Positions 16,760 to 24,848 of a DNA stretch of 64,000 nt are shown one piece after another. A program made the position numbers and the translations under genes. The stretch covers positions 1-64,000 of the forward strand of contig DATCLY010000029.1 in assembly GCA_036563665.1 (NCBI GenBank). The letters run 5' to 3'. A model generated the notes under the pieces. That model was not told the origin of the DNA, searched no databases, and was given only the letters and a program-made list of their open reading frames with translations. The stretch comes from FEN-1219 sp036563665 (GTDB lineage: Bacteria; Pseudomonadota; Gammaproteobacteria; Steroidobacterales; Rariloculaceae). Within the stretch, counting starts at the first letter, position 1, and each line of letters begins with the position of its first letter.

Positions 16760-17470
16760 CTACAGCACCGTGGCCCGCTCGATCATCGTGGGCTTCACAG
16801 GCAGGGAGTCGAGATACGCGCCGCCGTCCCGCCAGAGGCGCGCTTGATCGAGCCCCATGCTCGGGTCGCCCACCTGCACGAAGCTGTCCACGACGTCCAT
16901 GCCGCTCACCACCTTGCCGAACACGGTGAAGTTGTACTGCGGATCGGCGAGCTGGTTGTTCTCCCTGTAGTTGATGAACACCTGTGTGGAGTTCGTGTCG
17001 GGCCCGGCCTTCGCGAACGCGAGCGTGCCGCGCTCGAGGGCGAAGAGGCTCGGATCGTCGCGGAAGGTGCGGTTCTGCCAGGCCCGGTGCGGCTCGCGCC
17101 AGTTGATGCCGAACTGCGCCACGAAGCCGGGCACCACGCGCGAGATGGGCGTGTCGTCGTAGAAGCCGGACTGCACGAGCTCGATGAACCGCTGCGCGGC
17201 ATTCGGAGCGGCCTCCGGATACACCTCGATGGTCACGTCGCCCGCGGTGGTCTCGAGCAGCACCCGCGTCACGCGCGTGATGGTCGGCACGGCGTTTTCC
17301 TTGCCGGGCAGCGGCACGAGCGTGTGCGCGACGGAGGATTGCGCGGCGGCGGCCGCAGCCGGCGAGGCGGCAGGCGCCGCCGCTGTCGGCGGCGCGCTTT
17401 CGGGCTGGCAGCCGACGAGGGCGAGCCCGAGGAGCGGCGCACAGGCGCGGACGATGACGGACTGCTGCAT
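16760..17470 (-). CDS. Cyclophilin-type peptidyl-prolyl isomerase, lipoprotein
   Basis: 236 residues from ATG 17470. A lipoprotein signal (MQQSVIVRACAPLLGLALVGC, lipobox LVGC with Cys21) is followed by an Ala/Pro-rich linker to about residue 55. The cyclophilin domain runs from LLETTAGDVTIEVYPEAAPN to the end, with FIELVQSGFYDDTPISRVVPGF and ERGTLAFAKAGPDTNSTQVFINY, the active-site region (the FxxxS/T-QFFI motif reads STQVFI). It would catalyse proline isomerisation in the periplasm, tethered to a membrane. Lies upstream of and co-directional with the PQQ dehydrogenase; possible co-transcription. Confidence 0.88.
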   Translation of the reverse strand: MQQSVIVRACAPLLGLALVGCQPESAPPTAAAPAASPAAAAAAQSSVAHTLVPLPGKENAVPTITRVTRVLLETTAGDVTIEVYPEAAPNAAQRFIELVQSGFYDDTPISRVVPGFVAQFGINWREPHRAWQNRTFRDDPSLFALERGTLAFAKAGPDTNSTQVFINYRENNQLADPQYNFTVFGKVVSGMDVVDSFVQVGDPSMGLDQARLWRDGGAYLDSLPVKPTMIERATVL

Positions 17471-17670
17471 CGGATCGAATCCTTCTGTCTGCGGAGGGGC
17501 GGGCCGTGCGCCCGCCGGCATGCGCGACGCTACCGTCGGCTCGCGACGCGCGTCAAGGTTCGACGGGCGCCGGCGCGCGAGGAACCCCTGCGGGCCGGCT
17601 GGGCGAGCGCCGGAGCGCTATGCCCGGGCGACGGCCCCGCGCGTCGTGCGGTAGCAGACTGCACGCGGCC

Positions 17671-17686
17671 GGGCATGGAGCTTGCA
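17671..17686 (+). promoter_or_regulatory. Possible sigma-54 promoter upstream of dynamin-like gene
   Basis: GGGCATGGAGCTTGCA has the GG-N10-GC spacing (17672-17673 and 17684-17685) and a good TTGCA -12 block, but the -24 block is only GGGCATG. A start near 17697 would leave a 79-base leader to ATG 17776. No palindromic activator site is visible upstream, unlike the five better promoters. The remainder of the 17471-17775 gap shows nothing else. Confidence 0.3.
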
Positions 17687-17775
17687 TCGCTCTGCGCCGA
17701 CCACGGACGGGCGTCGATTCACACAATCAAGCACGGCGATCGCCGCGGCGGCCCGTCGCCGGAACGGAGAATCGA

Positions 17776-19431
17776 ATGGCGGGAACCACGAAAGCGAGCT
17801 TGCAGGAGCGTTTCAGGAGACTCGAGGCACATCTTCAAGAGGAGAACCCGGAGCTGCTCGGCATCGTGCAGAGCTTTCGACGGCTCGACGCGGTGGCCTA
17901 CCGGCTGGGGCTTCTCGATAACGACGAGTCCTACGCGACGCAGGTGTCGTGGTGGCCGCTGATCGCCGTGCTCGGCACGTACTCCTCCGGCAAGTCCACG
18001 TTCATCAACACGTTCCTGGGGCGTCGCCTGCAGGCGACGGGTAACCAGGCCGTGGACGACAAGTTCACGGTGATCTGCTACGGGCGCGACGCCACGTCGC
18101 GCGTTCTGCCCGGCCTCGCGCTCGACAACGATCCACGCTTTCCGTTCTACCAGATCAGCGGCGAGATCGACGAGATGCTGGGCGGCGACGACCAGCGGCT
18201 CGACTCCTATCTGCAGCTCAAGACCACCGACAGCGAGGCGGTGCGCGGCAAGATCATCATCGACTCGCCGGGCTTCGACGCGGACGACCAGCGCACGGCC
18301 ACGCTGCGCATCACGAGCCACATCATCGATCTCTCCGACCTCGTGCTGGTCTTCTTCGACGCGCGCCACCCCGAGGCCGGCACCATGCGCGACACGCTCG
18401 AGTACCTCGTGGGTGCCACGCTGCGGCGGCCGGACTTCAACAAGTTCCTCTATATCCTGAATCAGATCGACAACGCGGCGCGCGAGGACAACCCCGAGGA
18501 GGTATTCGCCGCGTGGCAGCGCGCGCTCGCGCAGAAGGGGCTCACGGCCGGGCGGTTCTATCAGATCTACGATCCCGAGGCGGCGGTTCCCATCGAGAAC
18601 GAGCACCTGCGCCGGCGCTTCGAGGCGAAGCGCGAGCAGGACACGGCCGCCATCCTCGAGCGCGTGCGCCAGATCGAAGTGGAGCGCTCCTACCGCGTGG
18701 CGGGCAAGCTCGAGCAGACGGCCGAGCTCATCCGCGACCGCTTGGTGCCGCGGCTCGAAGCGGCGCGGCGCACGTGGAGGCGCCGCTTGCTCTGGCTCGA
18801 CGGCATCCTGCTCGGCGCGGTCGTGGCCGCGCTGCTCTTCGCGAGCTTCGCGTTCGATTGGTGGGACGGCGCGCGCTTCGCCCCGCCGTGGCTCGACTTT
18901 GCCGCCACCCGGCCCGTGCTGTTCTGGAGCGGCGTCGTGCTGATCCTCGTGGCGGTGTGGCTCGTTCATCGGCTGCTGCGGCGACTCGCGGGGCGCTCGG
19001 TGCTCCGGCAGCTGCGGAACGACGCGTCGCTCGGCGAGCACGCGGCTCGCGTGGCGAACGCGTTCGAGAAGAACCTGCGCTCCTGGCGGCCGTACTTCTT
19101 CACGCGGCCGCGCGGCTGGACGGCCGGCACGCGCAAGCGGCTCAACGCCGTGCTCGACGAGGCGCACGCCGCCATCCAGCGGCTGAACGACCGCTACACC
19201 GACCCGTCGGGACGCCGCGAGGCGGCCGCGCCTGCCGCAGCCGCGGGCGCCGAGCAGGTGCAGGAGCCTGCGGAAAGCGAGCAGCGCGCGGCGAACGGCG
19301 GGCAGCCCGCGCCCGACGCGTGGCCGCCTCCGGCACCGCGGCGCCGCGCCTTCTTCGGCCGGCGTTTCGGGGGTGCCGCCGCGCAGCCGGTGCCGGAGGA
19401 AGACGCCGACGACCGCGCGTATCGTCCCTGA
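17776..19431 (+). CDS. Dynamin-like/EHD-type membrane GTPase
   Basis: 551 residues from the ATG at 17776, with GGAGA seven bases upstream. G1/Walker A GTYSSGKST lies at 67-75, the G3 motif at about 168 (IIDSPGFDADDQRT) and the G4 motif NQID at about 246. The pattern (GK with TYSSGKSTFIN, then DSPG and a helical stalk) is that of bacterial dynamin-family proteins. Two hydrophobic helices near 350-372 (LDGILLGAVVAALLFASFAF) and 388-410 (FWSGVVLILVAVWLVHRLL) form a hairpin that probably inserts in the membrane, after which comes a basic helical region and a low-complexity, proline/acid-rich tail (from about 480). Such proteins remodel or protect membranes. No partner gene is adjacent. Confidence 0.8.
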   Translation: MAGTTKASLQERFRRLEAHLQEENPELLGIVQSFRRLDAVAYRLGLLDNDESYATQVSWWPLIAVLGTYSSGKSTFINTFLGRRLQATGNQAVDDKFTVICYGRDATSRVLPGLALDNDPRFPFYQISGEIDEMLGGDDQRLDSYLQLKTTDSEAVRGKIIIDSPGFDADDQRTATLRITSHIIDLSDLVLVFFDARHPEAGTMRDTLEYLVGATLRRPDFNKFLYILNQIDNAAREDNPEEVFAAWQRALAQKGLTAGRFYQIYDPEAAVPIENEHLRRRFEAKREQDTAAILERVRQIEVERSYRVAGKLEQTAELIRDRLVPRLEAARRTWRRRLLWLDGILLGAVVAALLFASFAFDWWDGARFAPPWLDFAATRPVLFWSGVVLILVAVWLVHRLLRRLAGRSVLRQLRNDASLGEHAARVANAFEKNLRSWRPYFFTRPRGWTAGTRKRLNAVLDEAHAAIQRLNDRYTDPSGRREAAAPAAAAGAEQVQEPAESEQRAANGGQPAPDAWPPPAPRRRAFFGRRFGGAAAQPVPEEDADDRAYRP

Positions 19432-19447
19432 GCGAGCGCGCCGGCGC

Positions 19448-20245
19448 TCAATGCGTGATGGCGTAGATCAGGTAATTCACGGCGAAGCGGTAGGCGAGGG
19501 CCGTCATGGGCTCGGGGTACCAGGGGTCGTCCGCGTGCTCCCAGGCGTCGCCCATGTCCATGTTGAAGTTGATGGCCACCATGAGCCTGCCGTCGTCGTC
19601 GAAGATGCCGCGCCAATGGGGCACGGTGCCGGGCCGTTGCCCGCCGCGGCCCGGAATCTGCGTGCGCTGATCGAGGTCGTAGAGCACGTGCAGCAGCGGG
19701 TGGTCCTCGCCGAGCTCCTCGATGCGCTTGTCCGGAAACACGCGCTGCATCGAGTCCACGAACACTTCCCACTCGTACTCGCCCCAGAAGTCGTCGACCA
19801 TCAGGAAGCCGCCCCGGTCGAGGTACTCGCGCAGCAGCTTCGCTTCCTTGTCGTCCAGGTACCACTGGCCCACCTCCACGGCGTAGAGCCAGGGATAGTC
19901 GAAGATGCGCTCGTCCCTGAGCGTGATCAGGCGGCCGCCGCGGCCGTCGATGTCCACCGGCGCCGCGTCCACGCGCGTGAGGCGCGTGATGCCTTGCATG
20001 AGGTGATACTCGGCGTCGGCGTAGTCGGTGGCCCAGGCGCCGCCGCGGCCCCAGCCGCGAAACCGTCCGCGGCGGCTGTAGGGTGAGTCGGTGTAGACGA
20101 GGCGCGCGAAGTGAAACTCCGCGGTGGGCGGGCCGTCGAGGCGCTCGTCGCGGGGCTGACCGAGCGCCACGCCGAGCGCGAGCGCCGCGGCGAACAGGGC
20201 GGTAACGAGGGCGAACGCGAAGCGCGGCGAGCGGCGTGGTCCCAC
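19448..20245 (-). CDS. DUF4159 protein, membrane-anchored
   Basis: 265 residues from a GTG start; upstream in-frame ATGs would overlap the divergent gene at 20334 and give a basic, non-signal extension, so they are rejected. An N-terminal anchor (RFAFALVTALFAAALALGVALG) precedes a soluble domain with FHFARLVYTDSPYSRR, then DYPWLYAVEVGQWYLDDKEAKLLREYLDRGGFLMVDDFWG, EYEWEVFVDSMQRVFPDKRIEEL, GIFDDDGRLMVAINFNMDMGDAWE and FAVNYLIYAIT. These are the markers of DUF4159, a glutamine-amidotransferase-like fold often found with MoxR/VWA gene clusters, which are not present here. Function is unknown; likely periplasmic. Convergent with the dynamin-like gene. Confidence 0.85.
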   Translation of the reverse strand: MGPRRSPRFAFALVTALFAAALALGVALGQPRDERLDGPPTAEFHFARLVYTDSPYSRRGRFRGWGRGGAWATDYADAEYHLMQGITRLTRVDAAPVDIDGRGGRLITLRDERIFDYPWLYAVEVGQWYLDDKEAKLLREYLDRGGFLMVDDFWGEYEWEVFVDSMQRVFPDKRIEELGEDHPLLHVLYDLDQRTQIPGRGGQRPGTVPHWRGIFDDDGRLMVAINFNMDMGDAWEHADDPWYPEPMTALAYRFAVNYLIYAITH

Positions 20246-20333
20246 GCGCTTAGAATAACCGGCGGCGTAACGGCCGGGTATCTCCCGCGTATACTCCGGC
20301 CAAGCTCGTGCAGCAGGGGATTCGGAGGGAGCC

Positions 20334-21449
20334 ATGTCGAGAGTCTGGGGTGCCGTCGCCCTGATCGCATTCGCGGCGCCGGTGTGGGCGCACCACGGCT
20401 TCGGCCGTTTCGATCCCACGAAGGACATCGAGATCGAGGGCACGCTCACGGGCGTCGACTTCGTCAACCCGCACGCTTATCTCTACTTCGACGCGGTGGG
20501 ACCGGACGGCAACGTGATGCCGATGCGTTGCGAGATGCGCGCGGCCACCGTCTTGCGCCGCTCCGGCTGGTCGGAGGAGATGTTCGTCAAGGGCGCGCAC
20601 GTGAAGATCGCCGGCAATCCGCACCGTGACGATCCGGCGTCGTGCTACGTCGAGACGCTGACCATCGGCGACGCGCCCACGCTCGAGCGCTACGCGCAGC
20701 TCGGCACCGCGAGCACGCCGCAGCGGGCGGAGCGCCCGGCGCGGCTGCCGTCGGGAAAGCCCAATCTCGCGGGCGAGTGGGCGCAAGAGCAGTATCTGCT
20801 GGCGCGGCCCCCGGGAGGCGAACGCGGCGGCCTGGTGCCCAAGAGCCTCGTGTCGGCGGTGGAGTCCGGCGAGCTGCCCATGTCGGAGGTGCCGGACGCC
20901 GGCTGGGCGCCGCGGCCCGTCACGTTCACGGAGGCGGGCCAGGCGGCCGCGGACGCGCTGCGCAACGCGCCGCCGCAGCAGAACCCGCGCATGCGCTGCG
21001 AGATCACGAGCATCCTGTTCGATTGGGTGTTCGACGGCCCCATCAACCGCATCACGCAGGGCGAGGACGTCATCACGCTCGAGTACGGCCGCGGCCTCGT
21101 CCGCACGATTCACATGAATCTCGCGAGCCATCCCGAGGACATCACGCCGAGCCGCGCCGGCCATTCCATCGGCCGGTGGGAAGGCGACACGCTGGTCGTG
21201 GACACGGTGGGCTTCCTGCCCGGCATCCTGGCGGGTCAGGTCGTGCACAGCGATCAGCTGCACGTCGTGGAGCGCTTCACGCTCGATCCGGAGAAGATGG
21301 CGCTGCGGCGCGAGTACGTGGCCGAGGATCCGCTCTATTTCGCGGATCAATATGTCGGGGCGGACGTCGTGCTGCCCGCGGATGCGCCGTTCGCCGTGGA
21401 CCCGTGCGAGGAGCTCACCTACCGCAACTACGCGGAGGAAACGCGGTAG
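20334..21449 (+). CDS. DUF6152 domain fused to a GRWEGD-motif domain, secreted
   Basis: 371 residues from an ATG with GGAGGGAGCC just upstream. After the signal peptide the mature protein starts with AHHGFGRFDPTKDIEIEGT, then VNPHAYLYFDAV, the DUF6152 pattern (two histidines, an NPH triplet and a beta-rich fold, residues about 19-120). The second half has GHSIGRWEGDTLVVDTVGF and LHVVERFTLDPEKMALRREYVAEDPLYFADQYVG, the same domain found alone at 11514, 21589, 31600 and 63700. The fusion links two domains that are separate neighbouring genes at 31173-32490. Its own promoter may include TATACT at 20290-20295. The conserved histidines hint at metal binding, but no function is known. Confidence 0.85.
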   Translation: MSRVWGAVALIAFAAPVWAHHGFGRFDPTKDIEIEGTLTGVDFVNPHAYLYFDAVGPDGNVMPMRCEMRAATVLRRSGWSEEMFVKGAHVKIAGNPHRDDPASCYVETLTIGDAPTLERYAQLGTASTPQRAERPARLPSGKPNLAGEWAQEQYLLARPPGGERGGLVPKSLVSAVESGELPMSEVPDAGWAPRPVTFTEAGQAAADALRNAPPQQNPRMRCEITSILFDWVFDGPINRITQGEDVITLEYGRGLVRTIHMNLASHPEDITPSRAGHSIGRWEGDTLVVDTVGFLPGILAGQVVHSDQLHVVERFTLDPEKMALRREYVAEDPLYFADQYVGADVVLPADAPFAVDPCEELTYRNYAEETR

Positions 21450-21465
21450 GCGGCTGAACGAAGCT

Positions 21466-21582
21466 TGTGGAGCGGCTTTCCAGCCGCGATCTTCAGCGAC
21501 GCCGAACGAAGAGATCGCGCCTGGAAAGGCGCTCCCACCCGGCCGTTGAACGAAGCCTGTGGGAGCGGCTTTCAAGCCGCGA
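21466..21582. repeat. REP triplet between convergent genes
   Basis: Three REP units in alternating orientation: a forward copy (21466-21492, TGTGGAGCGGCTTTCCAGCC), a reverse copy near 21512-21539 (GATCGCGCCTGGAAAGGCGC) and a forward copy near 21559-21582 (GTGGGAGCGGCTTTCAAGCC). They fill the gap between the convergent DUF6152-fusion gene and the frameshifted gene at 21589. Two short flanking GAACGAAG motifs mark the spacer unit. Confidence 0.85.
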
Positions 21583-21588
21583 GCGACG

Positions 21589-22717
21589 TCACTCGCCGGC
21601 GTTGATGTCGAACACCTGCGCGTCTTCCGCCGGCGGGCGATACACCTCGAGCCCGCTAGAGCGGCGCGGAGGCTCGCGGCCCTCCGCCAGCGCCTCCGCC
21701 ACCTGACGCTCGTACGCGCGCTCTCCGCTCAAGCCCATGCGCACGGCCGAGTTGCCTTCGTGGCAGGAGTACTCGTAGACGTCGTAGCCCGGCTGCGTGG
21801 TCCACATCGTGCGGACGGTGAACGGCGCCGTGTACGTCTCGGGGTCGTCCACCGTGATGCGATACTCGATCATCTCCGGGTCCACGCGGCGGATGCGCTC
21901 CGTCGTGCGCAGGCTCCTGCTGCTCGGGGGCCCGCCCAGGCTCGTGCGCCCGTTGAAGCCGCGCGTCTCGATCACGAGCGTGTCGCCGTCCCAGTAGCCG
22001 CGACTGTTGCCCATGAACTGCGCGAGCGCGTCGTCGAGGTGCGGACGCCGGTCGAGCGGGATCACGCGTGTCTCGTGGATCATCTCGTAGGTGATCGAGA
22101 CGACATCGGGGCTCTGGAAGATCAGGATGCCGTTGCCGTAGATGGCGGCGCCCATGCCCCGGTTGATGCCGAGCGAGATGCAGCGGTCGTAGAGCGAGAA
22201 GTTCCTCGAAGGTGTTGAACGGGCCGCTCCCGAACGTGCCGCGGCCGGCCGTGGCCTGCGCCCGAGCCCGCCCCGCCTCGGTGAGCGGCGGGGTGCGGCC
22301 GTTCGGCGGGTCCACCACCAGCGACGTGTAGCCGAAGGTGCGCGTGCCCCACTCGTTGCGCAGGAAGGTCTCTTCGTTCACGGCGCGGCGGCGGCCCGCC
22401 TCCTGCATGCGGGCTCGCTCGAGGAACTGTTCCTGAGTCAGGAATTCCTGCGTGCCGAGCTCCTCGGGGCGATCGCGCGGGATGCCGCGCATGTCGTCCG
22501 TGCTCCACGTGCCGGCGAGCAGCGGATCGCCCCAGGAGGTTCTGGGCACCTGCCAATTCGGGTCCTCGTAGGCCGCCGCCGTTTGCTCCGCCGGAACGGT
22601 GCGCGAGGGCGGCAGCTCGATGTCGGCGGGGGCGCCCGCCGGCTGCGCGCACGACACTCGAGGTGCCGCCACGGCGAGGAGCGCCGCCGTGCTGATCCCG
22701 AGCTCTCTCGCGTTCAT
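21589..22717 (-). pseudogene. GRWEGD-family secreted protein with a one-base frameshift
   Basis: The start is ATG 22717 with GGAGCGAG upstream and a signal peptide (MNARELGISTAALLAVAAPRVSCAQ). The first frame runs through NWQVPRTSWGDPLLAGTWSTDD to GPFNTFEEL, then goes out of frame. The second frame (to the stop at 21589) contains LGINRGMGAAIYGNG, FMGNSRGYWDGDTLVIETRGFNGRTSL and DGPETYTAPFTVRTMW-like segments. Around 22203 the expected TTCGAGGA-C-TTCTCGCTC reads TTCGAGGAACTTCTCGCTC: one extra A. With that base removed the frames join perfectly, about 375 residues in all. It is either a recent pseudogene or a sequencing error; no other damage is visible. Function unknown; same family as 11514, 20334, 31600 and 63700. 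Confidence 0.8.
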
Positions 22718-22770
22718 CGTCTCGCTCCGATCGGCCCGACGCCCGCGGCCGGCGCGGCCGCTACTTTGCT

Positions 22771-23571
22771 TCACTTCAATGGGTCCGCGTCCAGCCGCGC
22801 GATCCATCCTTCGGTCTGCGAGGAGGCGGCCGGATAGCGCTCGAGCACGAGGGGATCGTGCCCCGGGATCACGTGGGCGGCGGAGCTCGCGAGCCGGCGT
22901 ATCGTCTTGTAGCCCTCGAGCAGCTCCGCGAGGTCATAGAGCACGGGGAACGCCCGACCGGTCTCCATGTGGGCGTAGAAGTGCGAGGCGTCCGAGGCGA
23001 GCACCACGGCGCCGCGGCGCGTGGCCACGCGCACGCACTGCAAGCCCTTGGTGTGGCCGCCGAGCTTGTGCACCGTGATGCCCGGGGCGATCTCGTCCGT
23101 GCCGTCGTGAAACTCCACCCTGCCCGCGAACACGCGGTGCACCATGCGCGCCGCGTCCTCGGCCTCGAAGGCGTGGTTCAGGGCGTGGTGGCACATCGAG
23201 CGGCCGGTCACGTACTCCATCTCCGCGTCCTGGACGTGGAAGCGCGCGTTCGGGAAGAGGGCGCCGTTGCCGCAGTGGTCGTAGTGCATGTGCGTGATGA
23301 TCACGTCGCGCACCTCGTCGTGGCGGATGCCGAGCGCCTCGAGGCCCTGCTCCACGGGGTTGACGATGCGGCGCCCGCGCTTCCGGGCCATGGCTTCGTC
23401 GAAGCCCGTGTCGACCACGAACGTGCGGCCCTGGCCGACGATGGCCCAGACGAAGTAGTCGAGCGGCATGTCCGCGTCCTCGTGCGGGTCTGCGCCCACG
23501 AAGTTTCCGTAGGCTTTTCGCGACAGGTGCGCGTACTTGATCGCATAGACTTCGTATAGGGGTTCGCTCAT
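22771..23571 (-). CDS. N-acyl-homoserine-lactonase-like metallo-hydrolase (MBL fold)
   Basis: 266 residues, no signal peptide. It has the complete HxHxDH motif in IITHMHYDHCGN, further ligands in NHAFEAEDAARMVHRV, KLGGHTKGLQ (His), VVLASDASHFYAHM (Asp) and VIPGHDPLVLERYP (His), so two zinc ions are expected. The order, and the LDYFVWAIVGQGRTFVVDTGFD start, match the AttM/AiiA-type lactonases that open acyl-homoserine lactone rings. The true substrate could equally be another lactone. The 54-base gap to the frameshifted gene (same strand) suggests possible co-transcription. Confidence 0.85.
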   Translation of the reverse strand: MSEPLYEVYAIKYAHLSRKAYGNFVGADPHEDADMPLDYFVWAIVGQGRTFVVDTGFDEAMARKRGRRIVNPVEQGLEALGIRHDEVRDVIITHMHYDHCGNGALFPNARFHVQDAEMEYVTGRSMCHHALNHAFEAEDAARMVHRVFAGRVEFHDGTDEIAPGITVHKLGGHTKGLQCVRVATRRGAVVLASDASHFYAHMETGRAFPVLYDLAELLEGYKTIRRLASSAAHVIPGHDPLVLERYPAASSQTEGWIARLDADPLK

Positions 23572-23682
23572 CGTCGTGCCTGTTCAGGGAATGGAGGAGG
23601 CCACGCGGTATCTTCGGTGATGGTCCAAGGGCAGTCCAGGTTCACCCAAGCGCTCGCGGGACCGCCCCAAGTTGGCAAAGAA

Positions 23683-23697
23683 TCGCAAAATCTGCAA
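23683..23697. promoter_or_regulatory. Palindrome TCGCAAAATCTGCAA, candidate activator site for fkbM
   Basis: A 15-base imperfect palindrome, 13 of 15 identical to TTGCAAAATTTGCAA at asnB. It is centred 77 bases upstream of the predicted sigma-54 transcript start of fkbM, a standard distance for an enhancer-binding activator. It stands in a local AT-rich patch. Confidence 0.55.
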
Positions 23698-23698
23698 C

Positions 23699-23744
23699 GC
23701 CGGCGGCGCTCTGCCGCGCGTTTTCCGCGCGAAACGCCGCCGGC
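23699..23744 (+). promoter_or_regulatory. GC-rich inverted repeat overlapping the fkbM -24 element
   Basis: A ten-base perfect inverted repeat, GCCGGCGGCG at 23699-23708 and CGCCGCCGGC at 23735-23744, with an inner CGCGCG repeat around TTTTC in the loop. The right arm ends inside the -24 block (CGGCACG begins at 23741), so cruciform or hairpin formation could mask the promoter. It may instead be a remnant of an earlier attenuator or a bound repressor site. Confidence 0.4.
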
Positions 23745-23756
23745 ACGACCATTGCA
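23741..23756 (+). promoter_or_regulatory. Sigma-54 (-24/-12) promoter for fkbM
   Basis: CGGCACGACCATTGCA: only the first base differs from TGGCACG-N4-TTGCA. GG is at 23742-23743 and GC at 23754-23755, exactly ten bases apart. Transcription should start near 23767, which rules out the long upstream extension of the fkbM reading frame and supports a start codon downstream. Confidence 0.75.
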
Positions 23757-23799
23757 AAAATGGCGATGGGGACCGTGTGGGAGACTCTCCATTAGCTGG

Positions 23800-24573
23800 T
23801 TGGATCGTGGCTCGTCCGCGCGCCGCGGGCTGGCAGGGAAGGTTTGGGGGCTGCTGCGCCTGATCGGCTTCGGGCAGGCGCTGCGGTTCGCGATCGCACG
23901 GCTCCTTCGGCCGCGGTCGCTCGTGCAGCTGGAGCTCCCCGGCATTCCGCACCCCGTCCTCGTGCGCGCGGGCGGTAAGGACATTCACTGCTTCTGGCAG
24001 GTGTTCGGCAACGGCGACTGCGAGGTGGACTTGCCGGAGGCGCCGCGCACCATCGTCGACGGCGGCGCCCACATCGGGCTCGCGTCGATCTATCTGGCGA
24101 ACAAGTATCCAAATGCCACCATCGTGGCGCTCGAGCCGGACGAGGCGAACTACCGGCTCGCCCAACGCAACTTGCGCCACTACCCGCAGGTGCACCTCGT
24201 GCGGGGCGGGCTCTGGCACCGCGACGCGCTGCTCACCATCGACAACCCCGAGGCGGAGAGCTGGGCTTTCCGCGTTCGCGAGGTGCGCGACGCCGCGGAA
24301 GGCGGCATCGTCGGCCGCAGCCTCGACAGCCTGCTCGAGGAGCTCGGCCTGCCGCACGCGGATCTCGTCAAGCTCGACATCGAGGGCGCGGAGGCGGAGA
24401 TCTTCGCGCGCGGCGCGCCGCGGTGGCTCCACCGCGTGACCGGCCTCATCATCGAGCTGCACGGGCGCAGGGCCGAGGCGGCCGTGCATCGGGCGACCCG
24501 CCGTCTCGGGCTCGCGCGCAGCCGCCGCGGCGAAAAGGTGATCTTCATCCGCGAGGCGCGCGCGGAAGCCTAG
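23800..24573 (+). CDS. FkbM-family SAM-dependent methyltransferase
   Basis: 257 residues if begun at TTG 23800; the frame is open further upstream, but the sigma-54 start predicted near 23767 makes that part untranslated. The exact start is uncertain because no good ribosome site precedes any start codon. The SAM-binding core is clear: TIVDGGAHIGLASIYLANKYPNATIVALEP (motif I) and LGLPHADLVKLDIEGAEAEIF, the KxDIEG motif that names the family. FkbM-type enzymes O-methylate sugar or lipid hydroxyls. Next to glycan genes in other systems they methylate polysaccharide units; here the sigma-54 promoter links it to the glycan loci. The 3' side ends at a large repeat. Confidence 0.8.
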   Translation: MDRGSSARRGLAGKVWGLLRLIGFGQALRFAIARLLRPRSLVQLELPGIPHPVLVRAGGKDIHCFWQVFGNGDCEVDLPEAPRTIVDGGAHIGLASIYLANKYPNATIVALEPDEANYRLAQRNLRHYPQVHLVRGGLWHRDALLTIDNPEAESWAFRVREVRDAAEGGIVGRSLDSLLEELGLPHADLVKLDIEGAEAEIFARGAPRWLHRVTGLIIELHGRRAEAAVHRATRRLGLARSRRGEKVIFIREARAEA

Positions 24574-24581
24574 CCAGCGGG

Positions 24582-24830
24582 GTGGGAACGGCTTTCCAGC
24601 CGCGATCTTCGCAACGCAAAAGCCCGCGCTGACGCTTCGCGGCGTGGATCGCATGTGCCCCTTCCAGCACGCTCGCGCACAGGGATGTGCGCGCGCGAGG
24701 CTACATGGATGTATTCGCGGCGGTGCTGGAAGGGGCACATGCGAGCCGCGCCGCCCGCGGTGACGCAGGAATCGCGGCTAGAAGGCCGCTCCCACGGATG
24801 AAGATCGCGGCTGGAAGCCGTTCCCACCCG
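24582..24830. repeat. Composite palindromic repeat element A (about 214 bp) plus a REP
   Basis: The ends are REP units (GTGGGAACGGCTTTCCAGCC at 24582; GCGGCTAGAAGGCCGCTCCC near 24794). Inside is a perfect 20-base inverted repeat, GCATGTGCCCCTTCCAGCAC at 24651-24670 and its complement at 24723-24742, around a 52-base loop with an inner GC-rich repeat. Another REP (24799-24830) follows. A near copy, inverted, lies at 46248-46449. It occupies the whole gap between convergent fkbM and the CMD gene. The inner frame reading MDVFAAVLEGAHAS is an artefact of the repeat. It looks like a non-autonomous mobile element or a structured RNA. Confidence 0.8.
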
Positions 24831-24848
24831 GCAGGTTGTGCGCCGTCG

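Noticed and set aside
14864..17962. Plus-strand open frame of over 1000 codons
   Set aside because: It runs antisense to the PQQ dehydrogenase and cyclophilin genes, is Arg/Ala/His-rich and has no domains. In GC-rich DNA the opposite strand often stays open.
23672..23687. Second -24/-12-like element TTGGCAAAGAATCGCA
   Set aside because: GG and GC are nine bases apart, one short; RpoN does not accept this spacing. The neighbour at 23741 fits exactly.
24687..24785. Short frame MDVFAAVLEGAHAS within element A
   Set aside because: It is encoded by the repeat; the inverted copy at 46.3 kb does not keep the frame.
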